Source: a bacterium (GTDB lineage Bacteria; Hinthialibacterota; Hinthialibacteria; OLB16). Taken from it: a stretch of DNA of 64,000 bases. This document shows, in pieces, positions 54,275-62,262 of the stretch. Position 1 is the first letter of the stretch, and every line of letters begins with the position of its first letter. The notes below the pieces were generated by a model. That model was not told where the DNA came from, ran no database searches, and saw nothing but the letters and a program-made list of their open reading frames with translations. The DNA is taken from positions 87,323-151,322 of the forward strand of contig JAJVIK010000020.1 in NCBI GenBank assembly GCA_022072055.1, given 5' to 3'. A program made the translations under genes and the position numbers.

Positions 54275-55660
54275 GTGGGTGTTGCGTTTGCTCGACGCAT
54301 CTTTCCGCGGGTGGCCGCGATGGTGGCCGCCGCGGTTTCTTTTTTGCCCGCTTCTCCAGCCCAGATCTATCCCGGCTCGGCCTCCCGTTACGCTCACGGT
54401 TATGTGGACACGGTCTATCGCTCCCGTTGGTCGGAGGGAGAGAGCGACCAGGACCTTTACCAGTATTGGGATGTTGAAATGGAAGAGCTGGTTCCCGGCC
54501 ACGCGCGCGGGGCCTTTTCACTTCGGTTGAACACCGACATCAATGGGCGAGTGGATCACGCCCCGGGCTTGGGCGAGTATATCTTCGACCGCGACCCCTT
54601 CTACTCGGTGGATGACTCCCGGGACGAGGAGTACGTGGACCTCTACACCGGGTACGTGGACCTCTATAACGGCAGTCCCGCCAACGGTTATCTCCGGATC
54701 GGGCGCCAGTACATGTCCGAGTTCGACTGGATCCAGGTGGATGGGGTGAGTGTCAACCTCCCGGTCACCAGTTGGGCCAAGGTCCTCGGGTATTTCGGTC
54801 AGGCGGTTTCCTATTATTCGGGTCACACCGATGATTGGTCCGGTGGGATCGGACTCGAACTCAAACCCAGCATTGGGTCGCGGTGGTTGTTCGAGATCCA
54901 TCGCTACGAGGACGACATCGCCGACAACGACAGTTGGAAGGCTGAAGTCTGGCAACGTCTGTGGGAGGGGGCCTTCTTCCACGCGCGCTTCCGGGGGCTG
55001 GATGGAGAGGCCCGGGACCTGTGGCTGGATGTCTCCCAGTACATCGCGCCCATGGACCTGACTCTTTTCCTCAACTACAGGAGGCTGTTCACGAACCTTG
55101 AGGACGAATCGAGACAGGACAGCCCGCTGTATCGCTCCGGGTTGCTCGAACAGAACGCCCACAACTACTTCTCGGTCGGCTTCGACAAGGCTCTTCCCTG
55201 CAACTTCGGGCTCTCCGGCGGACTCGACATCCAGCGCGTGGGAGACCACAGTCAGGATTACGGCGACCGGGACTATGAGCACGGCAATGTGACTTTAAGC
55301 TACTATCCGTCCCGGGTTTGGCGCTACTCGGTATCCGGCGAGTGGTGGAACACCGATCCCGAGAGCAGCTCCTACGGGATGTCCGGCGAGGTCGGGTATT
55401 CCCCCACGAAGTGCATCGACTGGACCCTCGGCACGAGCTATACGAGCTATGTCTTCCGCTATGAAGAGGAGCGCGCGTTCCCCAATCCGAACTTCCCGGC
55501 GGTGCTCTACCGGGAGACCCCATTTGTGAAGACCTATTACACGGGTCTGCGCTGGAAGGTGAACGAGTGCAATGATCTAAGAGTGAATTTCGAGATCGAA
55601 GATGACGATCAAGACAACGATTATTACACCCTGCGGGTGAAATGGGGGCAGACCTTCTGA
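54275..55660 (+). CDS. outer-membrane beta-barrel protein of a porin-cytochrome complex (MtrB-like role)
   Basis: A 461-residue exported protein with signal RRIFPRVAAMVAAAVSFLPASPAQ. The mature part consists of alternating short strands and turns rich in Tyr, Trp, Asp and Gly (for example YVDLYNGSPANGYLRIGRQYMSEFDW, LGYFGQAVSYYSGHTDDWSGGIGLEL, YSVSGEWWNTDP, YTSYVFRYEEE) and ends WGQTF, with the C-terminal Phe of outer-membrane barrels. Between two multiheme cytochromes it is the probable sheath through which hemes cross the outer membrane. At 461 residues it is much shorter than Shewanella MtrB (about 700). GTG 54275 is chosen; the stop overlaps the next ATG (TGATG). Confidence 0.78.
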   Translation: MGVAFARRIFPRVAAMVAAAVSFLPASPAQIYPGSASRYAHGYVDTVYRSRWSEGESDQDLYQYWDVEMEELVPGHARGAFSLRLNTDINGRVDHAPGLGEYIFDRDPFYSVDDSRDEEYVDLYTGYVDLYNGSPANGYLRIGRQYMSEFDWIQVDGVSVNLPVTSWAKVLGYFGQAVSYYSGHTDDWSGGIGLELKPSIGSRWLFEIHRYEDDIADNDSWKAEVWQRLWEGAFFHARFRGLDGEARDLWLDVSQYIAPMDLTLFLNYRRLFTNLEDESRQDSPLYRSGLLEQNAHNYFSVGFDKALPCNFGLSGGLDIQRVGDHSQDYGDRDYEHGNVTLSYYPSRVWRYSVSGEWWNTDPESSSYGMSGEVGYSPTKCIDWTLGTSYTSYVFRYEEERAFPNPNFPAVLYRETPFVKTYYTGLRWKVNECNDLRVNFEIEDDDQDNDYYTLRVKWGQTF

Positions 55661-56841
55661 TGCGCCGGGTCAACGGACGCGCTCTTCGGCATGGGTTCCT
55701 CGGGCGGGCCTCTTTCATGGGCCTTGCGCTGGCGCTGGGATTGGCCCTGGTCGGGCTTTCGGGCTGCCAGCTCCCGAAAGTTCAGCAGGAATACTGCGCG
55801 CCCGCTCAGCCCTCCGCCACGCACAGCATCGGCGCCACCCTGCTCGACAGCCCGCCCTCACTCAAAGCGAGTCAAAGCCCGGAAACCCCCGGGTTTCTGC
55901 GCGTCAATCACCAACAGCACGCCGTGGAACAGGGCATCGCCTGCACCGACTGCCACGCCATCGGATCCGGCGGCAAACCAGGGATGCCGGATCACGATGT
56001 CTGCTCCACCTGCCATGAGATCAACATCGACGAGCCCAATGAGGACTGCGCCCTGTGCCATGTGCTCTCCGAGCAGCAGAAGCAGGCCCAGGCATGGGCC
56101 GATATTTCGGTGGAGCACCCCAAGAAGGCCGACACCTTCCAATTTGATCACACGGCGTTCGCGGCGGACGCCGACAGCTGCGTGGGTTGCCACAAGACCG
56201 CGACCACCAGCACCCTCACCACGGATTCCATCGGCGGCAATCACGCGACCCTGTTCCCCGAGATCCGGAAGCGGGGCATGAGCACGGACAACTGCGCGAT
56301 CTGCCACGCCACCTTGAACCGTCAGACACCGCCTGATTGGCATCGTCGCCCGGACTTCCAGGAAGTCCATGGGCGCGAAACCCAGCGGATCAACAATGGG
56401 GATTGCGCGATCTGCCACACCGAGCAGCAGTGCCGGAGCTGCCACCAGCAAACCCAGCCCAAATCCCACCAGCGTCCTGAGTGGCGTCACTCGCACGGCA
56501 AGGTCGGGATGTTCGATGAAAAGGCCTGCATGATGTGTCACACCGAGCAGTCGTGCCGGTCCTGCCACAACACCGAAATGCCGCGCGATCACACCAACTT
56601 TTTCCGGACCCGGAGTCACGGTAAGATCGCCTCCTGGAACCGTGAGCGCTGCCTGGTATGCCACAAGCAAGACTACTGCGAGTCCTGCCATGTGGGCTCG
56701 GCGCCACGGCTCACTCCGCAGCCGTTCCACAACGCCGGCGCGCCCTGTCTCTCGTGTCATAGCCCCACCTCGCCGGTCGCCCCGTTGCGCCGTCACGGTC
56801 CGCTTCCGGAAGACTCCTGCCTCAGGTGTCACCGCATGTGA
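55660..56841 (+). CDS. thirteen-heme c-type cytochrome lipoprotein
   Basis: A 393-residue lipoprotein with Cys36 in the lipobox LSGC. Thirteen CxxCH sites are present: CTDCH, CSTCH, CALCH, CVGCH, CAICH twice, CRSCH twice, CMMCH, CLVCH, CESCH, CLSCH, CLRCH. They are closely spaced, as in elongated wire-like cytochromes, with many extra His for bis-His ligation. It overlaps the barrel gene by one base (TGATG), so the two products are made together. In the known Mtr complex the corresponding periplasmic MtrA has ten hemes and is not lipidated. It should carry electrons between periplasm and the surface cytochrome. Confidence 0.92.
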   Translation: MRRVNGRALRHGFLGRASFMGLALALGLALVGLSGCQLPKVQQEYCAPAQPSATHSIGATLLDSPPSLKASQSPETPGFLRVNHQQHAVEQGIACTDCHAIGSGGKPGMPDHDVCSTCHEINIDEPNEDCALCHVLSEQQKQAQAWADISVEHPKKADTFQFDHTAFAADADSCVGCHKTATTSTLTTDSIGGNHATLFPEIRKRGMSTDNCAICHATLNRQTPPDWHRRPDFQEVHGRETQRINNGDCAICHTEQQCRSCHQQTQPKSHQRPEWRHSHGKVGMFDEKACMMCHTEQSCRSCHNTEMPRDHTNFFRTRSHGKIASWNRERCLVCHKQDYCESCHVGSAPRLTPQPFHNAGAPCLSCHSPTSPVAPLRRHGPLPEDSCLRCHRM

Positions 56842-56952
56842 CCTGATGCGGACAGGCAAGGATCCCTGTCCCACGATGCGGTGGAACTTGTTCCCCCGCG
56901 CCACGGTGATACGATCCCCGTTGTTGCACAGATCAACCCCTGAGGAATCTCC

Positions 56953-58092
56953 ATGACCGAAGTCGGCATTGTTGGTCTGCCCCAATCCGGGAAGAGCTCC
57001 CTTCTGGCGGCCCTGACAGGAACCCACATGCCTCATAGCGGGGCCCCGGGCGAGGTCCATCGCGGGGTGATCCCGATTCCCGACGAGCGAGTCGAGCGAC
57101 TCTCGGAGATTTTCAAGCCCAAGAAGACGACCCATGCCACGATCCAATTCACGGACTTGGTGGGCGCGCACGGTCCCCTCAAGAAGGGGGAGCTTTTCAC
57201 CCCGGCGCAAATCGGGCACCTCCGCGACATGGACCTGCTGGTGCTGGTGATTCGTTTGTTCACCTCGGACGCGGTCGCGCACCCGCTGAACCGGATTTCA
57301 CCGGGCGAAGACCTGTCGCTCTTTCTGGGAGAATGCCTGCTCGCCGACCTTGCCGTGGCGGAGAAACGTCTCGAGCGGATCGAGGGAGACCTCCGCAAAG
57401 GGGGCGCGGGAAAGAAGAAGGATGACCTGGAGGTGGAGAAGGCGGGGCTGCTCGCCATCAAACACGCCATCGAAGAGGAGCGACCGGTCCTTTCGGTGGA
57501 GCTCACCCCGCAGCAGCGCGCGATGTATCGAGGTTTTGGGTTTCTCACCGGGAAGAAGATCATCCTGGTGGTCAACAGCGGTGATCTGAATTCCACCGAG
57601 GAAACGGAGCGCTTGGCGGCGCTCAAACAGGAATCGGAGGGGTGGAATCGGAAATGCGCGGCCTGGGGCCTCCCCGAACCTTTCGCGGTCAACGCGCGAC
57701 TGGAGCTGGAGCTCCGCGAGATGGTCGGCGGGGAGAATCTGGAGGGTGAGGAGGCGCTGGAGTACTTCCACGAGGTGGGGCTTGAAAGCTCCAGTCGCAA
57801 GGAGATGATCCGGCACGCCTATGCCAGCCTGGGCCTGGTCTCATTCCTCACCGCCGGGGAGGATGAAGTCCGCGCCTGGACAATCCCGCGAGATTGCCCG
57901 GCCCCCGCCGCGGCGGGGGTGATCCACTCGGATCTCGAAAAGGGATTTATCCGAGCCGAGGTGGTGGGCTATGATGACTTCATTCGGGCAGGCAGTCTCG
58001 CGGAGTGCCGTAAGCACGGCACCTTGCGCTTGGAGGGGAAGGATTACATTGTCAAGGATGGCGACATCCTGAACATCCGCTTCAGCGTCTAG
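56953..58092 (+). CDS. YchF/OBG-family P-loop NTPase, divergent
   Basis: A 379-residue protein of the YchF type: P-loop GLPQSGKSS at the N-terminus, a coiled-coil insertion (about residues 125-180), and a C-terminal TGS domain whose sequence (GVIHSDLEKGFIRAEVVGYDDFI, LRLEGKDYIVKDGDILNIRF) is characteristic. YchF binds ribosomes and hydrolyses ATP. It differs from typical YchF: the usual NVGKST is QSGKSS, the Asp-x-Pro/Ala-Gly switch is FTDLVG, and the base-recognition motif (NxxE) reads VVNSGD. Start ATG 56953 has GAGG nearby. It opens a plus-strand run with an epimerase and a GH3-like enzyme. Confidence 0.85.
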   Translation: MTEVGIVGLPQSGKSSLLAALTGTHMPHSGAPGEVHRGVIPIPDERVERLSEIFKPKKTTHATIQFTDLVGAHGPLKKGELFTPAQIGHLRDMDLLVLVIRLFTSDAVAHPLNRISPGEDLSLFLGECLLADLAVAEKRLERIEGDLRKGGAGKKKDDLEVEKAGLLAIKHAIEEERPVLSVELTPQQRAMYRGFGFLTGKKIILVVNSGDLNSTEETERLAALKQESEGWNRKCAAWGLPEPFAVNARLELELREMVGGENLEGEEALEYFHEVGLESSSRKEMIRHAYASLGLVSFLTAGEDEVRAWTIPRDCPAPAAAGVIHSDLEKGFIRAEVVGYDDFIRAGSLAECRKHGTLRLEGKDYIVKDGDILNIRFSV

Positions 58093-58152
58093 CCGCGAAA
58101 GGGGCCCCCTTGGGTCCCATTCCGACGCCACCCACGGGGAGAGGGGAAACGC

Positions 58153-59304
58153 ATGAGGGTGGTCCGCTGTGAATTGCTCGAAGTCGATATTCCATTCAAG
58201 CTGACATTCAAGCACTCGCTGCATGAGCGCTCCGAGTCGAATTCCATCCTGGTCAAGCTCACTTCAGACACGGGGGATGTTGGGTGGGGGGAGTCCCTGC
58301 CCCGGGATTATGTGACCGGGGAAACCGGGGAGAGCGTTGTCGAAACCATCCGGGATTCCTTCCTGCCGGGGGTGCTTGAAGTGAGCCACTCGACCTGGGA
58401 GGAGAGCCTCGAACACGCCGCCCACCTGGAGAAGGAGGCGCGCGCGCGCAACCCCGAGCTGCCCGAACGAATCGGAGCCTCGCGTTGCGCCATCGAGCTG
58501 GCCTTCCTCGACCTGGCCGGGAAGCACTTCCGGCGGTCAGTGGCCGAGATCTTCGGTCAGCGCAAGCGGGAATGGGTGGAATACAGCGGTGTGATCAGCA
58601 GCGACTCCCGCTGGAAAGTGATCAAGACCGCGCTCAAGATGCGCCTCGGAGCGCTCCGCCAGATCAAGGTCAAGGTCGGTGGAAAGGATGACCGCGAGAA
58701 ACTTCAGTGGATTCGTTCGATGGTGGGCCCGAGCGTGGATTTGCGGGTGGACGCCAACGCCGCCTGGAATGTCTCGGACGCCATAGGGAAGATCCAGGTC
58801 TTCAAGCAATTCGGAGTGAGCTCGGTCGAACAGCCGGTGGCCGCAGGGGACCTCGCGGGATTGCAGGCGGTCACCGCCGCGGTCACCACCCCGATCATGG
58901 TGGACGAGTCGCTTTGCTCGCTCGGCGACGCCAAGAAGCTGGTGGCGATGGACGCCTGCGACTACTTCAACATCCGCCTGTCCAAGTGTGGCGGGCTTTT
59001 CGCTAGTCTTGAGCTCGCGGAGTTCGCGCGGAACCACGACAAGGGGTGTCAGCTCGGATGCCAGGTCGGAGAGACCGCGATCCTGTCCGCGGCCGGGAGG
59101 CATTTCGCGCTGGGGGTGGCGGGGCTAAAGTACTTTGAGGGATCATTCGGCACCCACCTCCTGGAGCAGGATGTGGCCAGGGAAAACCTGACCTTCCGAA
59201 GGGGAGGGATTGGGCGTCCGCTGCCGGGCCCCGGACTGGGAGTCAACGTGCTGGAGGAACGGATCGATCCGCATGTCCGCAAGCGCCATGCGGTCGAGGG
59301 CTAA
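58153..59304 (+). CDS. enolase-superfamily enzyme, muconate-lactonizing subgroup (dipeptide epimerase-like)
   Basis: A 383-residue member of the muconate cycloisomerase subgroup. Catalytic residues are visible: IKVKVGG (KxK), metal ligands in LRVDANAAW (Asp), VEQPV (Glu) and IMVDESL (Asp), and the second Lys in NIRLSKCGG. Related enzymes are L-Ala-D/L-Glu or other dipeptide epimerases, o-succinylbenzoate synthase or muconate cycloisomerase; the CQVGETAILSAAGRHFA segment fits dipeptide epimerases. It follows the YchF-like gene by 60 nt and precedes the GH3-like gene by 2 nt. Substrate is uncertain. Confidence 0.82.
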   Translation: MRVVRCELLEVDIPFKLTFKHSLHERSESNSILVKLTSDTGDVGWGESLPRDYVTGETGESVVETIRDSFLPGVLEVSHSTWEESLEHAAHLEKEARARNPELPERIGASRCAIELAFLDLAGKHFRRSVAEIFGQRKREWVEYSGVISSDSRWKVIKTALKMRLGALRQIKVKVGGKDDREKLQWIRSMVGPSVDLRVDANAAWNVSDAIGKIQVFKQFGVSSVEQPVAAGDLAGLQAVTAAVTTPIMVDESLCSLGDAKKLVAMDACDYFNIRLSKCGGLFASLELAEFARNHDKGCQLGCQVGETAILSAAGRHFALGVAGLKYFEGSFGTHLLEQDVARENLTFRRGGIGRPLPGPGLGVNVLEERIDPHVRKRHAVEG

Positions 59305-59306
59305 CC

Positions 59307-60989
59307 ATGAATTTCATTCAGATCGTCCTTGGGGTCACGGGGTACCGCCACGCGCGCGCCTTCGACCAGATGTGTCGCGACCCGCGCGCCGCTCAGGCCG
59401 CCCTGCTTCGGCGCGCCCTGGAGGTGAACGCCGGAACGGTTTTCGGCAAGGAGCATGGTTTTTCCTCGATCCGGACCGTCGAGGATTACCAAAAGCGAGT
59501 CCCGCCCTCCTCCTACGAGACCCACGAGCCGTACATTCTCCGCGAGACCAAGGGGGAAAAACGTCAGCTTACCTCCGATCCCCCCGCCCTTTTCGCCACG
59601 ACCAGCGGCACCACCGGGACTCCGAAATTCATCCCGATCACCGCGACCTCCCGGCGCGACAAGTCCATGGCCATGCGACTTTGGATGTACCACGCCGCGA
59701 CCACCCATCCGAAGATGTTCGATGGCCAGATCCTCGCGGTGGTGTCCCCCGAGATCGAAGGCCACACAGAGAGCGGGATCCCCTACGGCGCGGAATCCGG
59801 CCACGCCTATCGCAACATGCCCACGATCATGCGGAGCGTGTACGCGATTCCCTATGAGGTCTTCGCGCTCAAGGATTATGAGGCCAAGTATTACACGATC
59901 CTGCGCATCGCCGCCGAGCGCAACATCACCTCGATCGGAACCTGCAATCCCAGCACCATCCTGCTCCTCACAAGAAAACTCCAGGAATACCAGGAGCGGA
60001 TCATCCGCGATATCCATGCCGGGACCCTGGAGGCGGGCCTGAATATTCCCCCCGAAACCCGATCCCAGATCGAGGCGCTGTTCTCGCCCAAGCCGGAGCG
60101 CGCGCGGGAACTGGAGCGGCTCGCGGAGAAGACCGACCGGCTTCTTCCCAAGGATGTCTGGCCGAACCTTGCCCTGATCGGGTGCTGGAAGGGGGGGAGT
60201 GTCGGCCTTTATTTGAAGGAGTTTTCCGGGCTGTTCGATCCGTCGGTCCCGATCCGGGATTGGGGATACCTCGCGAGCGAGGTTCGAGGCTCCATCCCGC
60301 TCTGGGATCAGGGCTTTGGCGGGGTGCTCTCGCTTGAAACCAACTTCTTCGAGTTTGTCCATGAGTCCGACTCGGATTCCCCGAATCCCACCTTCCTGAC
60401 CGCCGATCAGCTCGAGGAGGGCAAGCGGTATTTCATCTATCCCACGACCACCGGGGGCCTCTATCGCTATGAGATGAACGATTTGATCCGAGTTTCCGGA
60501 TTCCATGAGAAGACGCCGATCATTGAGTTCATCCAGAAGGGCAAGGGGGTGAGCTCGCTGACCGGGGAGAAGCTCTATGAATCCCAGGTCTGCACGGCGG
60601 TCGGAAAGGCGCGTGAAATCCTGCCCGGAGGTTATGAGTTCATTGTCGCGACTCCCGAATGGGGAGACCCGCCTCGCTATATCTTCCTGGTCGAGGAGGA
60701 TGTGGATCGTTTTCCGGACGCGAGGTGGCAAGATTGGATTGCGCGAATCGATCGCGGGCTTCAGGAGGAGAATGAGGAATATCAGACCAAGCGCAAGTCC
60801 ATGCGTCTGGCGGCGCCGGTGGTGAAGGTGGTTGAAAAGGGGGAATACTACCGCTACCGCGCGGGGCGCGTGGCGCAAGGCGCGCCGGATGGACAGTTCA
60901 AAATGCTGAAGCTCAACCCGGACCTGGAGTTTCAAAAAAAGTTCCGCATCGAACGGGTCGTGGAGGGACTCGCGCCGAGCGCTTCTTGA
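59307..60989 (+). CDS. GH3-family acyl-adenylating enzyme
   Basis: A 560-residue protein of the GH3 family, best known from plant enzymes that join amino acids to auxin or jasmonate through an acyl-adenylate. The adenylation P-loop-like motif is ATTSGTTGTPKFIPIT; WGYLASEVRG, YIYPTT-like YFIYPTTTGGLYRYEMNDLIRVSGF and KLYESQV complete the pattern. Bacterial members are widespread and mostly uncharacterised. The 2-nt spacing to the epimerase gene suggests linked functions, perhaps making or recycling an amide or peptide conjugate. I infer no substrate. Confidence 0.88.
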   Translation: MNFIQIVLGVTGYRHARAFDQMCRDPRAAQAALLRRALEVNAGTVFGKEHGFSSIRTVEDYQKRVPPSSYETHEPYILRETKGEKRQLTSDPPALFATTSGTTGTPKFIPITATSRRDKSMAMRLWMYHAATTHPKMFDGQILAVVSPEIEGHTESGIPYGAESGHAYRNMPTIMRSVYAIPYEVFALKDYEAKYYTILRIAAERNITSIGTCNPSTILLLTRKLQEYQERIIRDIHAGTLEAGLNIPPETRSQIEALFSPKPERARELERLAEKTDRLLPKDVWPNLALIGCWKGGSVGLYLKEFSGLFDPSVPIRDWGYLASEVRGSIPLWDQGFGGVLSLETNFFEFVHESDSDSPNPTFLTADQLEEGKRYFIYPTTTGGLYRYEMNDLIRVSGFHEKTPIIEFIQKGKGVSSLTGEKLYESQVCTAVGKAREILPGGYEFIVATPEWGDPPRYIFLVEEDVDRFPDARWQDWIARIDRGLQEENEEYQTKRKSMRLAAPVVKVVEKGEYYRYRAGRVAQGAPDGQFKMLKLNPDLEFQKKFRIERVVEGLAPSAS

Positions 60990-61052
60990 TAGTGCTCCGC
61001 GCCCCGGCGGTGGCGGGTCCCAACCTGCTCAAATCACTTCGAGTCCCCAACC

Positions 61053-61283
61053 TCAGGCCGGTTCTTTGTACACGGCGGCGGCGACCATCAGGAAACCGCC
61101 GATCACCAGGGCGCTCAGGAAGGCGATGCCTCCGAGCTCGCCCAGGTTGACCCCTCCGCCCACGGAGGTTTCAAACCAGCGGTAGCTGTAGGCGAAGAGA
61201 CCGACTCCGGTCAGCACTCCGACCGTGCCAATCACCAGCCCGAGAAGATGGTGGGGTTCGTGCCAGCGTTTGAAGAATCCCAT
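61053..61283 (-). CDS. small two-helix membrane protein
   Basis: A 76-residue protein with two membrane segments (LLGLVIGTVGVLTGVGLFAYSY and IAFLSALVIGGFLMVAAAVY). ATG 61283 has AAGGAG 7 nt upstream; a longer frame to 61361 lacks a site. A TATAAT-type -10 box lies upstream at 61353-61358 on the minus strand. It belongs to no family I know and diverges from the PIG-L gene. Confidence 0.65.
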   Translation of the reverse strand: MGFFKRWHEPHHLLGLVIGTVGVLTGVGLFAYSYRWFETSVGGGVNLGELGGIAFLSALVIGGFLMVAAAVYKEPA

Positions 61284-61525
61284 GATGTCACTCCTTCCCA
61301 CGTTCACCCGATTAAACGGACAACGGTTCAAGAGGTAACCCTTAACGCCGGTATTATACAACAGTGGAACGGGGGAGAAGACAGTCAGCGCGGCAGCCTT
61401 CCCAACCGGATGGGAATATGGCAGGATGGGCTTGATTTCTCGGGGGAGAAATTACACGTATTGCGCAATTATCGGCGTCCGACCGTGGGCGGAGGGGATT
61501 TCGTCCAACTGCGGCCATCGAGGGG

Positions 61526-62260
61526 ATGAGAGCCTACACCGAAGTCACCCATGATTTTCTCGCCGCGCAGCGAATGCTGGTCATCGCGCCGCACGCCGAT
61601 GATGAAGCCTTCGGCTGCGCCGGAACCATCGCGCGGATCAAATCGCTTGGGGGTGAAGTCTATGTGGTCGTGGTGTCCGTGGGGGATCTCAATCATTATG
61701 ATGGTCGGGAGGGGCTGGTCACTGCCTCCACTCGCGCCGCCGAGCTGGAGGCCGCGATGCGCTTTCTCGCGGTGGATGATTACGACATCCTGTATCGCTC
61801 CAGCGAGGTGCATGAGCGCATCGACACGCTGCCTCGGCGCGAGCTGATCGAGAAATTCGAACGGGATGGCCGTCTCGCGATGGACAAGGTCAAGCCCACC
61901 CTCGTGGCCATCCCCGCGATTTCGTACAATCAAGACCATGAGGCGGTGTTCCGGGCGGCGTTGACCGCGTGCCGACCCGGGGTTCCGTCCTGGAAACACT
62001 TTCAACCGATTGTGCTGAGTTATGACAACACCGCCCTGTTCTGGTCGTTGGAGCGCGAGAAGTTCCACCCCAACCTCTATGTGGACATCTCCGAGTTCCT
62101 CGACACCAAGATCGAGGCCCTGCGAATGCATCGCTCGCAGATGCGCCCCTCGATTCATCATTCCAGTCCGGAGAATGTCCGCAATCTGGCGTTGACCCGC
62201 GGACGTGAGATTTCGACCGAAGCCGCCGAGGGCTACATGGTTCTGCGCATGGTGCTGTGA
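61526..62260 (+). CDS. PIG-L/LmbE-family deacetylase
   Basis: A 244-residue Zn-dependent N-deacetylase-type protein. The signature MLVIAPHADDEAFGCAGTIAR holds the metal ligands; VVVSVGDLNHYDGREGL, the RAAELEAAMRFL helix, and NQDHEAVFRAALTA with the later catalytic His are present. Members remove acetyl groups from N-acetylglucosamine conjugates in glycolipid, thiol or polysaccharide synthesis. A GAGGGG site is very close to the ATG at 61526. It precedes an M15-like peptidase and a glycosyltransferase, so a glycan role is likely. Upstream, a dyad TTTCTC/GAGAAA lies at 61436-61451. Confidence 0.85.
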   Translation: MRAYTEVTHDFLAAQRMLVIAPHADDEAFGCAGTIARIKSLGGEVYVVVVSVGDLNHYDGREGLVTASTRAAELEAAMRFLAVDDYDILYRSSEVHERIDTLPRRELIEKFERDGRLAMDKVKPTLVAIPAISYNQDHEAVFRAALTACRPGVPSWKHFQPIVLSYDNTALFWSLEREKFHPNLYVDISEFLDTKIEALRMHRSQMRPSIHHSSPENVRNLALTRGREISTEAAEGYMVLRMVL

Positions 62261-62262
62261 GG

